47,658 nucleotides of DNA from Zygnema cylindricum (lineage: Eukaryota > Streptophyta > Zygnematophyceae > Zygnematales > Zygnemataceae): contig JBBHKE010000988.1 in NCBI GenBank assembly GCA_037447655.1, positions 1 to 47,658 on the forward strand, read 5' to 3'. The number at the start of each line of letters is the position of its first letter. The stretch's first letter is position 1. Positions 33,325-44,670 of the stretch are shown here, piece after piece. Made by a program: the position numbers and the translations under genes. A model generated the notes under the pieces. It was not told where the DNA came from, ran no database searches, and was given only the letters and a program-made list of their open reading frames with translations.

Positions 33325-34880
33325 CTCTGTATCTCCCTCTCTCTCTCTCCCCCTCTCCCGCTCCCTCTCCGTCTCCCTCTCCTTCTCCCTTTATCTCTCC
33401 CTCTCTTTCTCCCTCTCCCTCTCCCTCTCCCTTTCCCTCTCCCTTTCCCTTTTCCTCTCCCTCTCCTTCTCCCTCTCTTACCCTCTCCCTCTCCCTCTTT
33501 TACCCTCTCCCTCTCCCTCCCCCTCTCCCTCTCCCTCTCCCTCTCCCTCTCCCTCTCTCTCCCTCAACCACTCCCTCAACCTCTCCCTCTACCTCTCCCT
33601 CTACCTCTGCCTCTGCCTCTCCCTATCCCCCTCCCTCTCCCCCTCCCTCTCCCTCTCCCTCTCCCTCTCCCTCTCCCTCTCCCTCTCCCTCTCCCTCTCC
33701 CTTTCCCTCTCCCTCACCCTCTCCCTCTCCCTCTCCCTCTCCCTCTCCCTCTCCCTCTCCCTCTCCCTCTCCCTCTCCCTCTCCCTCTATCTCTCCCTCT
33801 CCATCTCCCTTTCCCTCTCCCTCTACCTCTCCCTCTCCCTCTCCCTCCCCTCTCCCTCTCCCTTTCCCTCTCCCTCACCCTCTCCCTCTCCCTCTCCCTC
33901 TCCATTTCCCTCTCCATTTCCCTCTTCCTATCCCTCTCCATTTCCCTCTCCCTCTCCCTCTCCCTCTCCCTCTATCACCCTCTCCCTCTCCCTTTGTCTC
34001 TCCCTCGATCTCCTTCTCCCTCTCCCTGCCCCTATCCCTCCCCCTCTCCAATCCCCTCTCCCTCCCCCTCTCCTTTTCTCTCTCCCTTCCCTTTCCCTCT
34101 CCCTCTCCCTCTCCCTCTCCCTCTCTCACCCTCTCCCTCTCCCTCTGCCTCTCCCTCTCCCTCTCCCTCTCTCTCTCCCTCAACCACTCCCTCAACCTCT
34201 CCCTCTACCTCTCCCTCTACCTCTGCCTTTGCCTCTCCCTCTCCCCCTCCCTCTCCCTCTCCCTCTCCCTCTCCCTCCTCTCTCCCTCTTTCTCTCCCTC
34301 TCCCTCTCCCTCTGTCTCTCCCTCTCCCTCTCCCTCTCCCTCTCCCTCAACCTCTCCCTCTCCCTCTCCCTCTCCCTCTCCATTTCCCTCTCCATTCCCC
34401 TCTCCCTCTCCCTCTCCATTTCCCTCTCCCTCTCCCTCTCCCTCTCCCTCTCTCACCCTCTCCCTCTCCCTTTGTCTCTCCCTCAATCTCCTTCTCCCTC
34501 TCCCTGCCCCTCTCCCTCCCCCTCTCCCTTCCCCTCTCCCTCCCCCTCTCCTTTTCTCTCTCCCTTCCCTTTCCCTCTCCCTCTCCCTCTCCCTCTCCCT
34601 CTCTCACCCTCTCCCTCTTTCGCTCCCCCTCTCTCTCCCGCTCCCTCTCCCTCTCCCTCTCTCTCTCCCTCAATCTCCTTCTCCCTCTCCCTCCCCCTCT
34701 CCATCCCCCTCTCCCTTCCCCTCTCCCTCTCCCTCTCTTTTTCCCTCTCCCTTCCTTTTCCCTCTCCCTCTCCCTCTCCCTCCCCCTCTCCCTCTCTCTC
34801 TCCCTTCCCCTCTCCCTCCCCCTCTCTTTTTCCCTCTCCTTCCCCTTTCCCTCTCCCTCTCCTTCTCCCTCTCCCCTTTT
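33325..34880. repeat. CCCTCT hexamer satellite, about 1.55 kb, with higher-order copies
   Basis: The plus strand is almost only C and T, chiefly CTCCCT hexamers with variants (CTCAAC, CTCTAC, CTCTGC, CCATTT). A CCCTCAACCACTCCCTCAAC block occurs at 33561 and 34177 (offset 616), and a TCACCC..CCCTTTGTCTCTCC block at 33975 and 34453 (offset 478). Long Arg/Glu/Gly and Pro/Leu/Ser ORFs are artefacts. This is a homopurine-homopyrimidine tract of triplex-forming type. Confidence 0.95.
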
Positions 34881-35739
34881 CTAAGTGAGAACTGTCCATT
34901 CTGAATATTCTCCCAACGAAGCTCCCACTAGTTACTTCACCAACACTTAGTTTCTGAGTGTTGTTACTTTCTGACTTATTTGCTTCAAGGCCCATGAACC
35001 TTAAATATACTTAATAATAATAAATTAGTCTTTACCTTAATATAGGTACGGTTTGATTAGCGTCATTGACTCTAATTTTGTTGGTTGTTAAATAGTGTAG
35101 TGGACAAATTGTTCTAATCCGTACTAAAAATACTCGTTTTTTGGTACAAATGTACATAAAAATTGTCAAATAAGGGTGTTGAGACTAGCAAGTAACAAGC
35201 GTTGACATGTGAAAGTGCTCTTATAATTGATTGTACTTATAAAGACGGGCGAAATCACACGAACTTGTTCTCACATGTTGAAATGATGACTATTTGAACA
35301 CAGGTTGGAGTATTAAAGCATGGGAATGTTTATACTAAGTGTTTTCAATAAATAAATTATAGACCTTCAGTTTCCATTCTGGAAACACTTATATAGGCGG
35401 TGTGTTTGTCATCGTTTTTTTTCTGTTCGTTCGCAGTACGGTAGTCCGCTGTTGATTTGCCGTCGATTGAGTTTACGAACAAGAACTGTCGTCGATTGGC
35501 CGTCAACTGACTCTACGAACGACTAATCGTCGTAGCGCTGGCACAATGTAACGCTGCCGTTAACTGACTCTACAAACGACTACAAGAAAATGTACGGTGT
35601 TCGTTTTTTGTAACAGGCATGAAAAACGGGCATGAAAAACGGGCATGATAAACAGGACAATGTACATGCTCGTGTAACTGGCGTTGATTTACTTGTATGT
35701 ATAAAGTAGAGTGAATGTTTTGTAGGCGCGACGTAAAAA
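34881..35739. other. AT-rich spacer with GTACG words
   Basis: No gene seen. CGTCGATTG / GTCGTTC words and the triplet CATGAAAAACGGG repeat near 35618-35650 are small-scale repeats. Confidence 0.4.
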
Positions 35740-35950
35740 AATCCAATATAGCATTAACAACACTATTTGTTTATTTACACTTATAATTTCTCAACACTAT
35801 AAGCGATTCACGATGTTCTGACCAGTATAGTACACCTCGAATCGCTATTAGAGTCAATAACTCTAATTTGGGTTCTTAAAATTTTGATTTTTTTTTTCAA
35901 ATAGGATACATGATTTTAATTTTTCATTGACGTTAACTAAGGTACCATAA
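35740..35950. repeat. Fold-back element copy (palindromic, short form)
   Basis: AGCGATTCACGATGT (35802-35816) pairs imperfectly with ACACCTCGAATCGCT (35832-35846), and similarity to the arms at 46.25-46.35 and 47.14-47.28 kb extends outward on both sides (ACACTTATAA.., ..TATTAGAGTCAATAACTCTAATTTGGG). Confidence 0.5.
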
Positions 35951-36159
35951 AAAACAGCGTAGAGCACGAAAGTACAATAAAATCTAAATAGTGTGGTGTA
36001 CGGTCGATGTCAGACCGTACATAAATGTACCTTTTCAATTGAAAATTTACAAAAAATGAATTAAATCAGACAACACGCATAAGAACGTGCGCTAAAAAAA
36101 ACGGGATTAGTCTGAGACGTAAATTAGTATGGTATTTACGGATATTTTAAATTCGCGAC

Positions 36160-36395
36160 GCCGTACGATTTATAATGTTCTGTACAGATACATATATAAA
36201 TATATATAATTGTACGGCGAATATTTTATCTTTGCTATTCCCAAATTAGCATTAATGCCGAAATAAGTATACACCTTTTTTTTGAAATAATTCAAATTCT
36301 TAATAAGCATCAATTACACTTAATTTTCTTCAACACTATTTAAAATTTGAAACTAATAACCATTTGCGGTGTAGTTATGCGTCGCACTAAAATAT
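36160..36395. repeat. Fold-back element arm, inverted relative to 47.14-47.33 kb
   Basis: CCCAAATTAGCATTAATGCC and flanks match the reverse complement of about 47140-47330 over roughly 200 bases: GTACGGCGAATATT, the AAATTAGC part, CCTTTTTTTT, TTCAAATTCTTA, AACACTATTTAAA, ACTAATAAC, GCGGTGTAGT. Confidence 0.6.
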
Positions 36396-36500
36396 ATCAT
36401 CCACGTAGAGCAATTTAACACGCTGTGTTGATGCCGTTGGATCGTTTGCTTCGCGCATGAGGACCCGAAATTGATCGAACAGTCATTGCTTACAAGCTGA

Positions 36501-36534
36501 CCTTCCCCTCCCCCTCCCCCTCCCCCTCCCCCTA
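36501..36534. repeat. (CCCCCT)n run, G-quadruplex potential on minus strand
   Basis: Five CCCCT/CCCCCT units give five G-runs of four or five on the minus strand. Confidence 0.8.
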
Positions 36535-36579
36535 GACAATGTTGCCAAGATCTTTTGTAATGATAAATTTATAGTACAG

Positions 36580-36655
36580 TATGGTACGATAAAGTACAAA
36601 AACCCGTAAACAACCTTATCTTTCCCCTGACGGACACTTACCGGGATTGTGCGCC
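36580..36655. repeat. Dispersed 60-70 bp sequence, copy 3
   Basis: GTAAACAACCTTATCTTTCC then CCTGACGGACACTTACC matches 20893-20975 and, less well, 7815-7885. Confidence 0.5.
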
Positions 36656-37619
36656 ATTCGCCGGCGAGAATTCTCATGGATGCTACACCGTAAATCATTT
36701 TTAGCCTTATGTATGCTATATCGGCACCCCAAAATTTTGGCATTGATACCCGAAATACATGAATGAATCTAATTTATCTTTGACGTTAATTAGGGTTCTT
36801 GTAAATTACCGTCAATGGTTTTACCGTACTTGTTTCGTGAATAGTGTGGTGTACGGAAGTATTTTGTTCGTACAGCAGTGTACTTTGTTACCAAAATCTG
36901 TACGGAAATTATTGTTAACTTATGTCTGTCGCACACAAAGCCGCGTTTAGAAAAATAGTGGAGTCGAGTTTGTAAAATAGGCGTTCGCATACCTTGGGAC
37001 GTTCGTTTTTGTGTCTCACAGTGTGAATGGATAACATGTGTACATGCTAAAAATTGCCAATGTTACGTAAACGTAGTGTTTCACACTTACACACGTTGAT
37101 AGTCGTGGAATGTTAAGTGTAATATGGTGCCATTTAAACTCTATTTGAGAACCTGCTAGATTAATAGAGTATATGTTGATAGTATTAAAGGTTCAAAAGT
37201 GAACATAATGGTAATATCAGACCTTTGAACAAAATAGACGCTTATTAGAGTTAAGTTTGACGTTAAAATGGGTTATGTTTCACAAAACTACAACAAATTA
37301 GTGTCATATTGTGTAAATATTAGAGTGAAGTTACTGAATTTAGAATTGAAAAAACGCGGCGCCTTGAAAACAAGAACTGGTAACAAACCAACGGCATAGG
37401 CGGACAATACACAAAAAAAAATTTTTGTGGTCAGACAAATCCCAACCACATCCTTATTTTCCGGTGGCAGACTTTTGAATCTCGTAGATCCATTTTTACA
37501 CAACGTCGCCATTTTTTGGGCAGGATGCAGATCACCGACCCACCCCCTCGATTGTTCTTGCAGCAACCAATAATTTATACCTCTTTTTAGGGTTTACAGC
37601 AGTGGTAGGGTAGACTGTA

Positions 37620-38375
37620 ATATGGCGGAACAACAAGGAAGTCCGAGCCAACATCGTCGCTAATTTTTTCCAGGATTATTAGGAAATCATTGGTAAGTGC
37701 ACATCTCATAATTTTTATTCATCTCTTTTGCGCTCTCTACCTCCTTATTCTTCATCTTTCATTCTCTCAACCTCTTTATCTCTTAACCTCTCCCTCTTCT
37801 AATTGTCCGCCTCCCACATTTTTTCCCATTCCCTTTCCTTACTCTTCTCTCTCACTCTTTTATTCCCACTCTCTTCTTCCCACTCTCTCTCTCTCCCTCG
37901 TTCTGTCTCATATCCTTTCGTTGTGTTTCATTTTGACTCGCTTTTTCCCCATTTTACCCTTTTTTTTGTTCTGTGTCTCGCTTATTCGTGCCTCACTACC
38001 TCGTCGCTAATTTTTCCCTTCTTCCCTCTTGAATATTTGCTCATCTTTTGACACCTGTTTCCCTCTCATCATTGCTCTCCATCTTGTTATCTGTCTTTTT
38101 CAATCTATCATTTATCATTTCCCTCTACTTGTGTTTCTCGTGCCCTCTTTGAATTTTTGACACTTCCTCTTCCATATTATCTCCCTTCTCGCCCGTACTC
38201 CTTATTTATCTCCCTGGTCGTTTACCATCCACTATCACTATGTCGCTATGTCTCCAAACATTTCATTGCCATCTTCGAATATGACATACTCCTTTAGTCT
38301 CTCTCTCTGTCCCTCTTTTTGCGTTATATTTGTCAAGCCCATATACCCCCTACTAATCCGTTATCTTTGTCTCTT
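37620..38375 (+). other. Pyrimidine-rich region after a possible short leader ORF
   Basis: An ATG in good plant context (AATATGGCGG, 37622) gives MAEQQGSPSQHRR and stops; a GTAAGT lies 70 bases on (37693). The following 650 bases are C/T-rich. This could be the 5' end of a decayed gene, but nothing downstream confirms it. Confidence 0.25.
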
Positions 38376-38377
38376 TT

Positions 38378-38602
38378 GTGTATCTTAAATTGTCATCGAC
38401 GATGAACTTAAATCCGACTGCCTGTTGTATTGGAGAGCACCCATACGATCGTAAGGAAGAAGAAAATACCATATTGAAGGTATTCGAGCTTACAAAAAGG
38501 CATGGATTATACCTTGAGGAGCCTTTCATGGATCTATATTTCTTATCACAAATCGTTGATACCTACTTAGTGTGTGTAAAATATGAAGGTTTTAAAAAAT
38601 AA
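38378..38602 (+). CDS. Small hypothetical ORF, 74 aa
   Basis: Protein-like frame (NPTACCIGEHPYDRKEEENT, ILKVFELTKRHGLYLEEPFM, QIVDTYLVCVKYEGFKK) following pyrimidine-rich, intron-like DNA. An internal ATG at 38402 is an alternative start. I know no family for it. It may be an exon of a transposon or host gene. Confidence 0.3.
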   Translation: MYLKLSSTMNLNPTACCIGEHPYDRKEEENTILKVFELTKRHGLYLEEPFMDLYFLSQIVDTYLVCVKYEGFKK

Positions 38603-39251
38603 TTAAAGAGGATTTCCGAGGTAGAGGCAGAAACGTTAGGAATTCAATACTATTTAGAGCTTTGTTGACTATTGTAGATTACTAGGCGTTAGATAATTTT
38701 TTGTTTTAGTTTAACGTTGTAAAAAGATTTTATCATGAAATATCTAATTTTTGTACTTCTTCTCACATTGTTGTTAATGAATGATTTTATATGTGTCAAC
38801 TTTTTATGTATATATTTTTTTTCACTTTGTGTTTTTTAAATTGCTTTCATGTTGTATGGATGACACTATCGTATTTAAATATATTATATGTTCTTGGCAT
38901 TTTTCGTTTGTGAATCATCTGTAGACGTTAGAAATATGACTTTTTTATTTTATATCTCACCGCCTATCTTTCTTCATCTTTGCTTTTCCTATCCGGAAAA
39001 CTTTGGTTTGATTTTTCACTACTGTTTTAATGGTACTTCTCTAGTATTTTTGTTAATTTTTTATATATATTAAAAAACCTCATATTTGGTCTTTAATATA
39101 ATAATACCCATGTAATTTGATAACTGACATTTCATGAACCAGCGACGAAACAACCACGCCCCTGAAGGCTATTCAAAGAGACAAAAACATAGTAACAAAG
39201 GCTTCTATGTTTTGAATTCACCGAATTTAAACTCTCTGTTGATGAGAAATT

Positions 39252-39352
39252 GTTTTGTCGTTGGATTTCTGTCTAGCGACAAAACACCCTTTCAACTCTT
39301 GGAGATGATGATGAAGCTGTTTCGTCGTTGGATTTCCATTAAGCGACGAGAC
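39252..39352 (+). repeat. Two successive hairpin repeats (GTTTTGTCG..CGACAAAAC)
   Basis: GTTTTGTCG/CGACAAAAC (39252-39285, perfect 9-bp stem, 16-base loop) and GTTTCGTCG/CGACGAGAC (39319-39352, one wobble). The units also match as direct repeats (GTCGTTGGATTTCY..AGCGACRARACARCCTTT). They resemble subterminal repeats of plant DNA transposons. Confidence 0.7.
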
Positions 39353-39514
39353 AGCCTTTGCTTTGTCGATATGATATGATAATTATCTCGCAGCTCAATT
39401 TCCATCCTGCTTTGACAAGTTCTTTTCGCTGAAAAGGCAACCATTACTTTGTGCGATGTATATGTTGTTTATGAAACTAACAATTTATCAATTTCCGAGA
39501 AGGATGATGATTAC

Positions 39515-39745
39515 CAAATGACGAAGCATAGTCGTCGCTGATTAGGGTAGAATGCACATTGTAACAAAATATATGAGTTCATGATACAAGTCGAACAAAC
39601 GACGAAGCATAGTCGTCGCTGATTAGGGTAGGGTGTACATTGCAACAAAATATATGAGTTTACATTAGAAGTTGAACAAACGACGAAGCATAGTCGTTGC
39701 TGATTAGGGTAGGATGTACATTGCAATCTAAAATGAGTTCATATT
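39515..39745 (+). repeat. Three 81-bp tandem repeats with CGACGA..TCGTCG hairpin
   Basis: GACGAAGCATAGTCGTCGCT starts at 39520 and 39601, and a variant at 39682, an exact 81-bp period. The length is a multiple of three, which explains the repetitive 71-codon minus ORF. Each unit holds a short stem CGACGA/TCGTCG (third copy TCGTTG). Confidence 0.9.
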
Positions 39746-40058
39746 AGAAGCACACTCAAAATTGAACACCATATTAACAACATGTGAAGGTAAATACATA
39801 AGAATTTACAGAAATACATGAAATTCCATGATACACAAGACACGAGAACTTCAGAAATACCGAAATTGTACTATCCCATAAAAAAACCATACACACATAC
39901 GAAATTTGATTTATCATATGAATTTAATGAATACAAGACTCCATTAATTGTCTACATTAATTTGGCACAAGTTTAACCGCGTTTCCCACTCTATAATTAA
40001 AGTACCATTCCCAAACTAATATATAAAAACAAAAACAATAGGCAATTATGAAATATCT

Positions 40059-41930
40059 CTAATAATCACTACCGCTCATCCCTCCCTCATGGAAAGTGCT
40101 ATCTTGTTGAGTGTCGGCATCTTCAATATTTAGGAGGAATTCCCATGCCCTCGGGCAAGGAGATCTTACAACTTCGCCTTCGAAGTGGTTGGGATATTTG
40201 CTAATTATGCCTCGCAAATGTTGTGTGAGCATGTCTTCTTCCCATTTTCCGTTGCGTAGAGACAAGCCACATTGAATCATTGCTTTCCTCCCATATCCCA
40301 TTCCGTTCTCGTCTCTCATTGCATCGACCTCTTGGATAGAGTCCCTTACCGATTTAAAAAAAAATGCTTTACCGGGTCCAACTAATTTATTGGACCATCC
40401 ACGTTAGAAGGTTTAGCCCATTGACCGTTCTCAATTCCTTTCGCTTTCCAACTGTCCCAAATGCGACCCCCCATATCTTTGATTTTAGAAATCACGAAAG
40501 AGTCGGCCGGTTGAAAAAGATGCGTTGCATTAGGTGGAAAATAGTATAGCACGCTGTTTTTGGCCTCTAAAACTCGCTCCAACTCGTCGGACGTGTTGTG
40601 ACCACTATAGTTGTCCGGAAAAAGAAATTTTTGACGTTCATCTCGATCCCCTTGGTAAGACCTCGACTCTTCAACCCATTGTGGGAACACCGTTTTATCA
40701 TTCCACCCCTTTGGACCGGTCCAGTAACAAACGCCTGCACAGATATAAAATACACAAAAAAAGGAAAAAAAAAATACATTTTGTATTGTTTGCTTCCATT
40801 TGCAATAGAGGTATAGCAAGCTACGTGAACCATAAGGTAGCTTATAATAGGTGTCATTGTTTAAGATAACATAAGTTAGAAAATTAAAGATCCTAAATTT
40901 CCTTATTTTGTAACAGGATAAGGGGTGAAGAGGTATAAGAGGACAAGGTAGAGAGATATAGATTAGAAATTGAAACCAAAAAACATAGATGGAGAAAAAT
41001 AGAGAAACATTTATCAAAGACTAAAAGACATAAAAAAAAATGAAAACATTAAATGAAGAAGATAAAATACACCTGAGACGTTGTCCGGTAAACCTTTTAT
41101 CGGGTAATTTCTGCTAAGATTTGCAAAAATTATCATCCGGTTCTCAATACAAGCGTTCACCCCTTGACTGATTCGCACTATGATAGTTATGGATTAACCT
41201 CCTCTGGCGACATCGGCGTATTTCATCACATCATCCCCTTGAAACCTCAAAGTCTTTCCATTATCGGTGTTGACGATAATGTGAGTTTCATCAATGTTTC
41301 CATGAGGTCTTCGTTGAAAATTCCTGGTATACATGCGCCGCCAAACCGAAACAAGCTTAGTTTTTCTTAGTATATGTCGTCAATTAGGGAATACAACGAA
41401 AATAAAACACAATGAAAAAAAGAGATCTTTATACGTTATTTGTAATGGAAAGAGACTCACCAAATTCAAACCCCCGTTTCAGAACGCCCATGTGGAAGGC
41501 TACGGTACGCACAATGTATTCCTATTTCTTGGGAATACATTGTAGTTTCCCTTTTTGCGCACGCACAACGAAGTTGTGCTTCTCTTGACACCTTTGCACC
41601 CACCTTTTATTGATGATTGGTTGTATTTCGGACCCGTCATTGTTGAACCATTCCAAGCCACTCTCCTTTCTCTTTTCTCTTATTATGTCCCTAGCGACGT
41701 CCCCGAGAATTGAGGTGGACATCTTCATACCCGCTTTCGTAAAACGTTCAAAATCCGAAAGCAACAACTCATGTATAGCAGTCACCCAAGAAGCTTCCTT
41801 CCTTCCTTGTCCCGCCAAAGCCTTAGTAACCGCCACCGATCGTGTCCCAAAACTAGAAGTAGAGAACGTCCGGGTTGTCTCTTGTATTCCGCCAAGCGTT
41901 GACCTCCTGTCTACCCACCATCGCTAGTCA
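40059..41930 (-). pseudogene. Pogo/Tc5-like DDE_1 transposase, broken
   Basis: The minus strand encodes a CENP-B/Tc5-type HTH part (41836-41456: ESGLEWFNNDGSEIQPIINK, RWVQRCQEKHNFVVRAQKGK), then the DDE_1 nuclease. Catalytic Asp candidates are all present: NIDETH (Asp codon 41290-41292), FPDNYSGHN (near 40610) and FQPADSF (near 40500). Introns fit: GTGAGT at about 41455, and TCAG|GTGTATTT (about 41075) to TGTGCAG (40735) restoring SGVCYWTGPKGWNDKT. Damage: TAG at 41522-41524, TAA at 41194-41196, and a one-base frameshift near 40382, after which the C terminus (VRDSIQEVDAMRDENGMGYG, ending EGGMSGSDY) continues. The start is uncertain. Family enzymes cut and paste DNA in the nucleus. It shares strand and context with the 42.5-43.7 kb ORF. 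Confidence 0.85.
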
Positions 41931-42038
41931 TTTTGATACCCAATAAATAATTAACAAAGTCAAAAGAATAAATGAGTTTTTTTAATGCAAAGTCGTATAA
42001 CAGATTGGAACAACTCTAAAAAGAAACGACAATATTTA

Positions 42039-42058
42039 GCGACGAAAAACTGCTGTCG
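42039..42058. repeat. GCGAC..GTCGC hairpin
   Basis: Short stem of the same type as those at 39.25-39.35 and 43.95-44.2 kb, in the gap between the two transposon ORFs. Related AGCGACGA..ATCGCT words lie at 42482-42504. Confidence 0.5.
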
Positions 42059-42485
42059 CAGATTCAGCAACGACAGAAACTCGTCACTTTATCTGCAAAG
42101 TTTTTTATTTTTATAAGCACCGTTGATACGTAGTCAACTGCCGACCACCGATGTGAAATCCTCACATCATCGACAACTCACCGAAAACCCTGTCTCGTTG
42201 TTAAGCCACAAAAGAGGATTATCAAACACAATGTCGACATCAACATTACCAAATGTATAACTTGTAGTCGATTTTACATGCATTTAGTGGAAAAATGGGA
42301 GAAAAATATGAAATTAACACTTGTATGATAAAAAAAAAAAAAAAAAAAATTGTGTCATCCAATGTAGGCTGAGGGCTAAATCACGATACCTCCATTTCGA
42401 ATGAAGGCCACGAGATTGACCCTCGTCATCTCCCATCAACGTCGTCTAATGCCAGCAAGCTCTTAAGTTAAATTATTTATTAAGC

Positions 42486-43694
42486 GACGAACCGTTATCA
42501 TCGCTATTTCTTGAGCCTCCAAACAACGTTTGAGATTTTTAACTTCATTCCTCAATCGTTCTACTTCTGGTGGTGGAGGGGGCTCATCAACATGTGGGAC
42601 CCTCAGAATTTCCCAAAGATACGTACGCCTCAATTGCACATTTCGGAAGCGTTGTAAAACCGCACTTCGAGCATCTAAAAATCCGTCTACCTCCGGAATA
42701 CGAATTGCACAACGTAAAATGGTAAATAACTGTGGGTCTTAAGGGTGATAATGTCGGATTAATTCAGGGACATCTATTTTGAATCCGATCGGTCGACATA
42801 CAATCTATGCGAAACCTTCATCATTAGGCTGAAAATGCCTAATGTATGGGAAATTTGACGCATGGTTATATAATGCAATGTACAGCCATGTTGGGTGGGC
42901 AGAGACATCCAAGGGATGTCGAGAATTTCCGGGACGAGGTTCAACCACCAATTAATAGGGCGAGCCTCCCCATAACGCCAATAGTCCGGCCAATCCTCGA
43001 CCGAGATGTAATGGGCAGCTGTCGGTCAGAAGCTATCCATGGCCTCATCTTCGACGGGGGGCAAGAAAAACCAATCGGGTTCTTCCTCTCGAATTACCAC
43101 ATCACGCTCGGCCGAAATTTGAGGTCTTTATATCGCCACGAGAGCTCTATCACGATTTGGTGATAGTGGAAAAGCAACAACCTCGTCTTCGTCTCCATAT
43201 TCTTCCTCCATGCGTCTCTTCGAGCTCTGGGAAGATTGCCGGTTCAAGGTTGAGGGATCGTCGTTGTATTTCGTCACTAGATTGTCCGACAATACGGTTC
43301 CTTCCGGTAATTCCTCCTCTTCCGTAGGCTCTTCTTCTCCCTCTATAGGCTCGTCTGATGCGGTTTTGAAGGGTTCGTATTCTTCGTCTACTTCCTTACA
43401 CCCTTCTACTTTGCGGACACCTTCTTGGTCCACTCTAATCCCTTTATCTGGTAACTCCCCCTCCAGCTCACTTCCCCTTTCTACCATCTATGTACCTGTC
43501 CCTTCCCTCACCACAACCTTTGTTTCCTCCTTCTCATCTATTTCAGCACTCGATTCCTCCCCCTCCCTCAAAACCAACTCCATTCCAGCCCTTTCCCTAC
43601 CACCCGTTTTAGGTTCCACCCTATTCCCCAACACTCCTACGGTTGCATCCCTTTCCCTCTCTAAGTTCTCCTCTATAGGTATATGATCCCTCAT
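42486..43694 (-). pseudogene. Second transposon ORF: acidic N terminus, coiled-coil C terminus
   Basis: From ATG at 43694 (MRDHIPIEENLERERD) one frame runs leftward for about 265 codons, broken only by TAG (43488-43490), TAA (43128-43130) and TGA (43026-43028): acidic stretch (EGEEEPTEEEELPEGT), then EEEPDWFFLPPVEDEAMDSF, ISVEDWPDYWRYGEARPINW. After one frameshift near 42913 it continues HPTWLYIALYNHASNFPYI, TAG, IVCRPIGFKIDVPELIRHYH, TAA, VDGFLDARSAVLQRFRNVQL, and a charged helix (PPPPPEVERLRNEVKNLKRC). I recognise no named family. Position 5' of the transposase on the same strand suggests an accessory protein of the same element. Plus-strand Ser-rich ORFs here are shadows. Confidence 0.55.
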
Positions 43695-43955
43695 CTTGAC
43701 TGCTGATGGTAGTGGACGATATTGCCGCCGAATGGCTGAGCGAAGTCACTTAAATGGTCGTCCGCCGCCCTCCGTTGAAAAAAAAATATTGGTTTACAAG
43801 AATAAAAAAAAACACGGTCAACAAAGACAAAAAAACCCTAAAACACACACTTTTACTCTGGCCTTTACTCAGCTTGTCCAACTCTAAACATAGTCCACTG
43901 TTCACCGTTTGAAAATCAGACTGTTGGTCCTACAATTTACAACCCGACATTCAAG

Positions 43956-44205
43956 CGACGACACAATGTCGTCGAGCCTTTGATTGTATTCAAGTTTCCC
44001 AATAGTGAATCCACGATACAGCGTCGTCGTCCGCAAATCACATTCGAGAATACCAACATTAAATTGTTTGAACTGATGTCGTCCGTGGTTCAATGGAAAC
44101 GACGCACCACTATTTTCCTTCATCCGCACTTTTGACCTAACGAGCTATCCTCATCCATTCAATAATTTTGTCCTACCCATCATAGAAGCAACGACATGGT
44201 GTCGT
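43956..44205. repeat. CGACGACA..TGTCGTCG hairpins
   Basis: CGACGACACAATGTCGTCG (43956-43974) is a perfect 8-bp stem with a 3-base loop, and ACGACATGGTGTCGT (44191-44205) a perfect 6-bp stem with a 3-base loop. GTCGTCG and GCGAC words continue to about 44315. They lie 5' of the second ORF, as expected for a transposon's subterminal region. Confidence 0.7.
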
Positions 44206-44670
44206 CGCATATACCGCGACTAAGACACGTCATCGCTAGTACGCTGTCGCCATAAAGAAATCGCAAGAACTTGGAAAATAATACTAAAAAACAACAAATC
44301 AAGGCATAGTAGTCGACGACATAGAAAAACACGCACTATTGCAGAATTAGTGAGAAGTCAGTGTGTAGTTTGAGAGAGAAAGGCGACGTTCCAAAATAAT
44401 ACTGTACAAACAATTTAAAAGCACAACAAAATTAAAATTTAACTATGCATTGTGAATGAGAATAATAACACAAAAGGAAGGAGGAAACGAAATAATTTAA
44501 TAAATGGGAGAACATTTGGTTGAAATGGCTAACTTGTACCGTACACTCCGATTAAAATGCTTGGGAAACTTCCTTATGGTCCTTGGAATGAGTTCAACTG
44601 AGCCGTTATTTTCACAGTCGTTCAGCATCTAGTTTATAACTCGCATCCGAGTTGCCTTAGTCGACACGTG

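Noticed and set aside
33714-34995. Long Pro/Leu/Ser and Arg/Glu/Gly ORFs up to 296 codons
   Set aside because: Translation of the CCCTCT satellite. The first 39 residues of the minus ORF ending at 34995 (MGLEANKSESNNTQKL) look protein-like, but there is no other support.
43210-43686. 158-codon Ser/Thr-rich plus ORF
   Set aside because: It is the shadow of the minus-strand acidic transposon ORF, whose frame continues with recognisable character beyond it.
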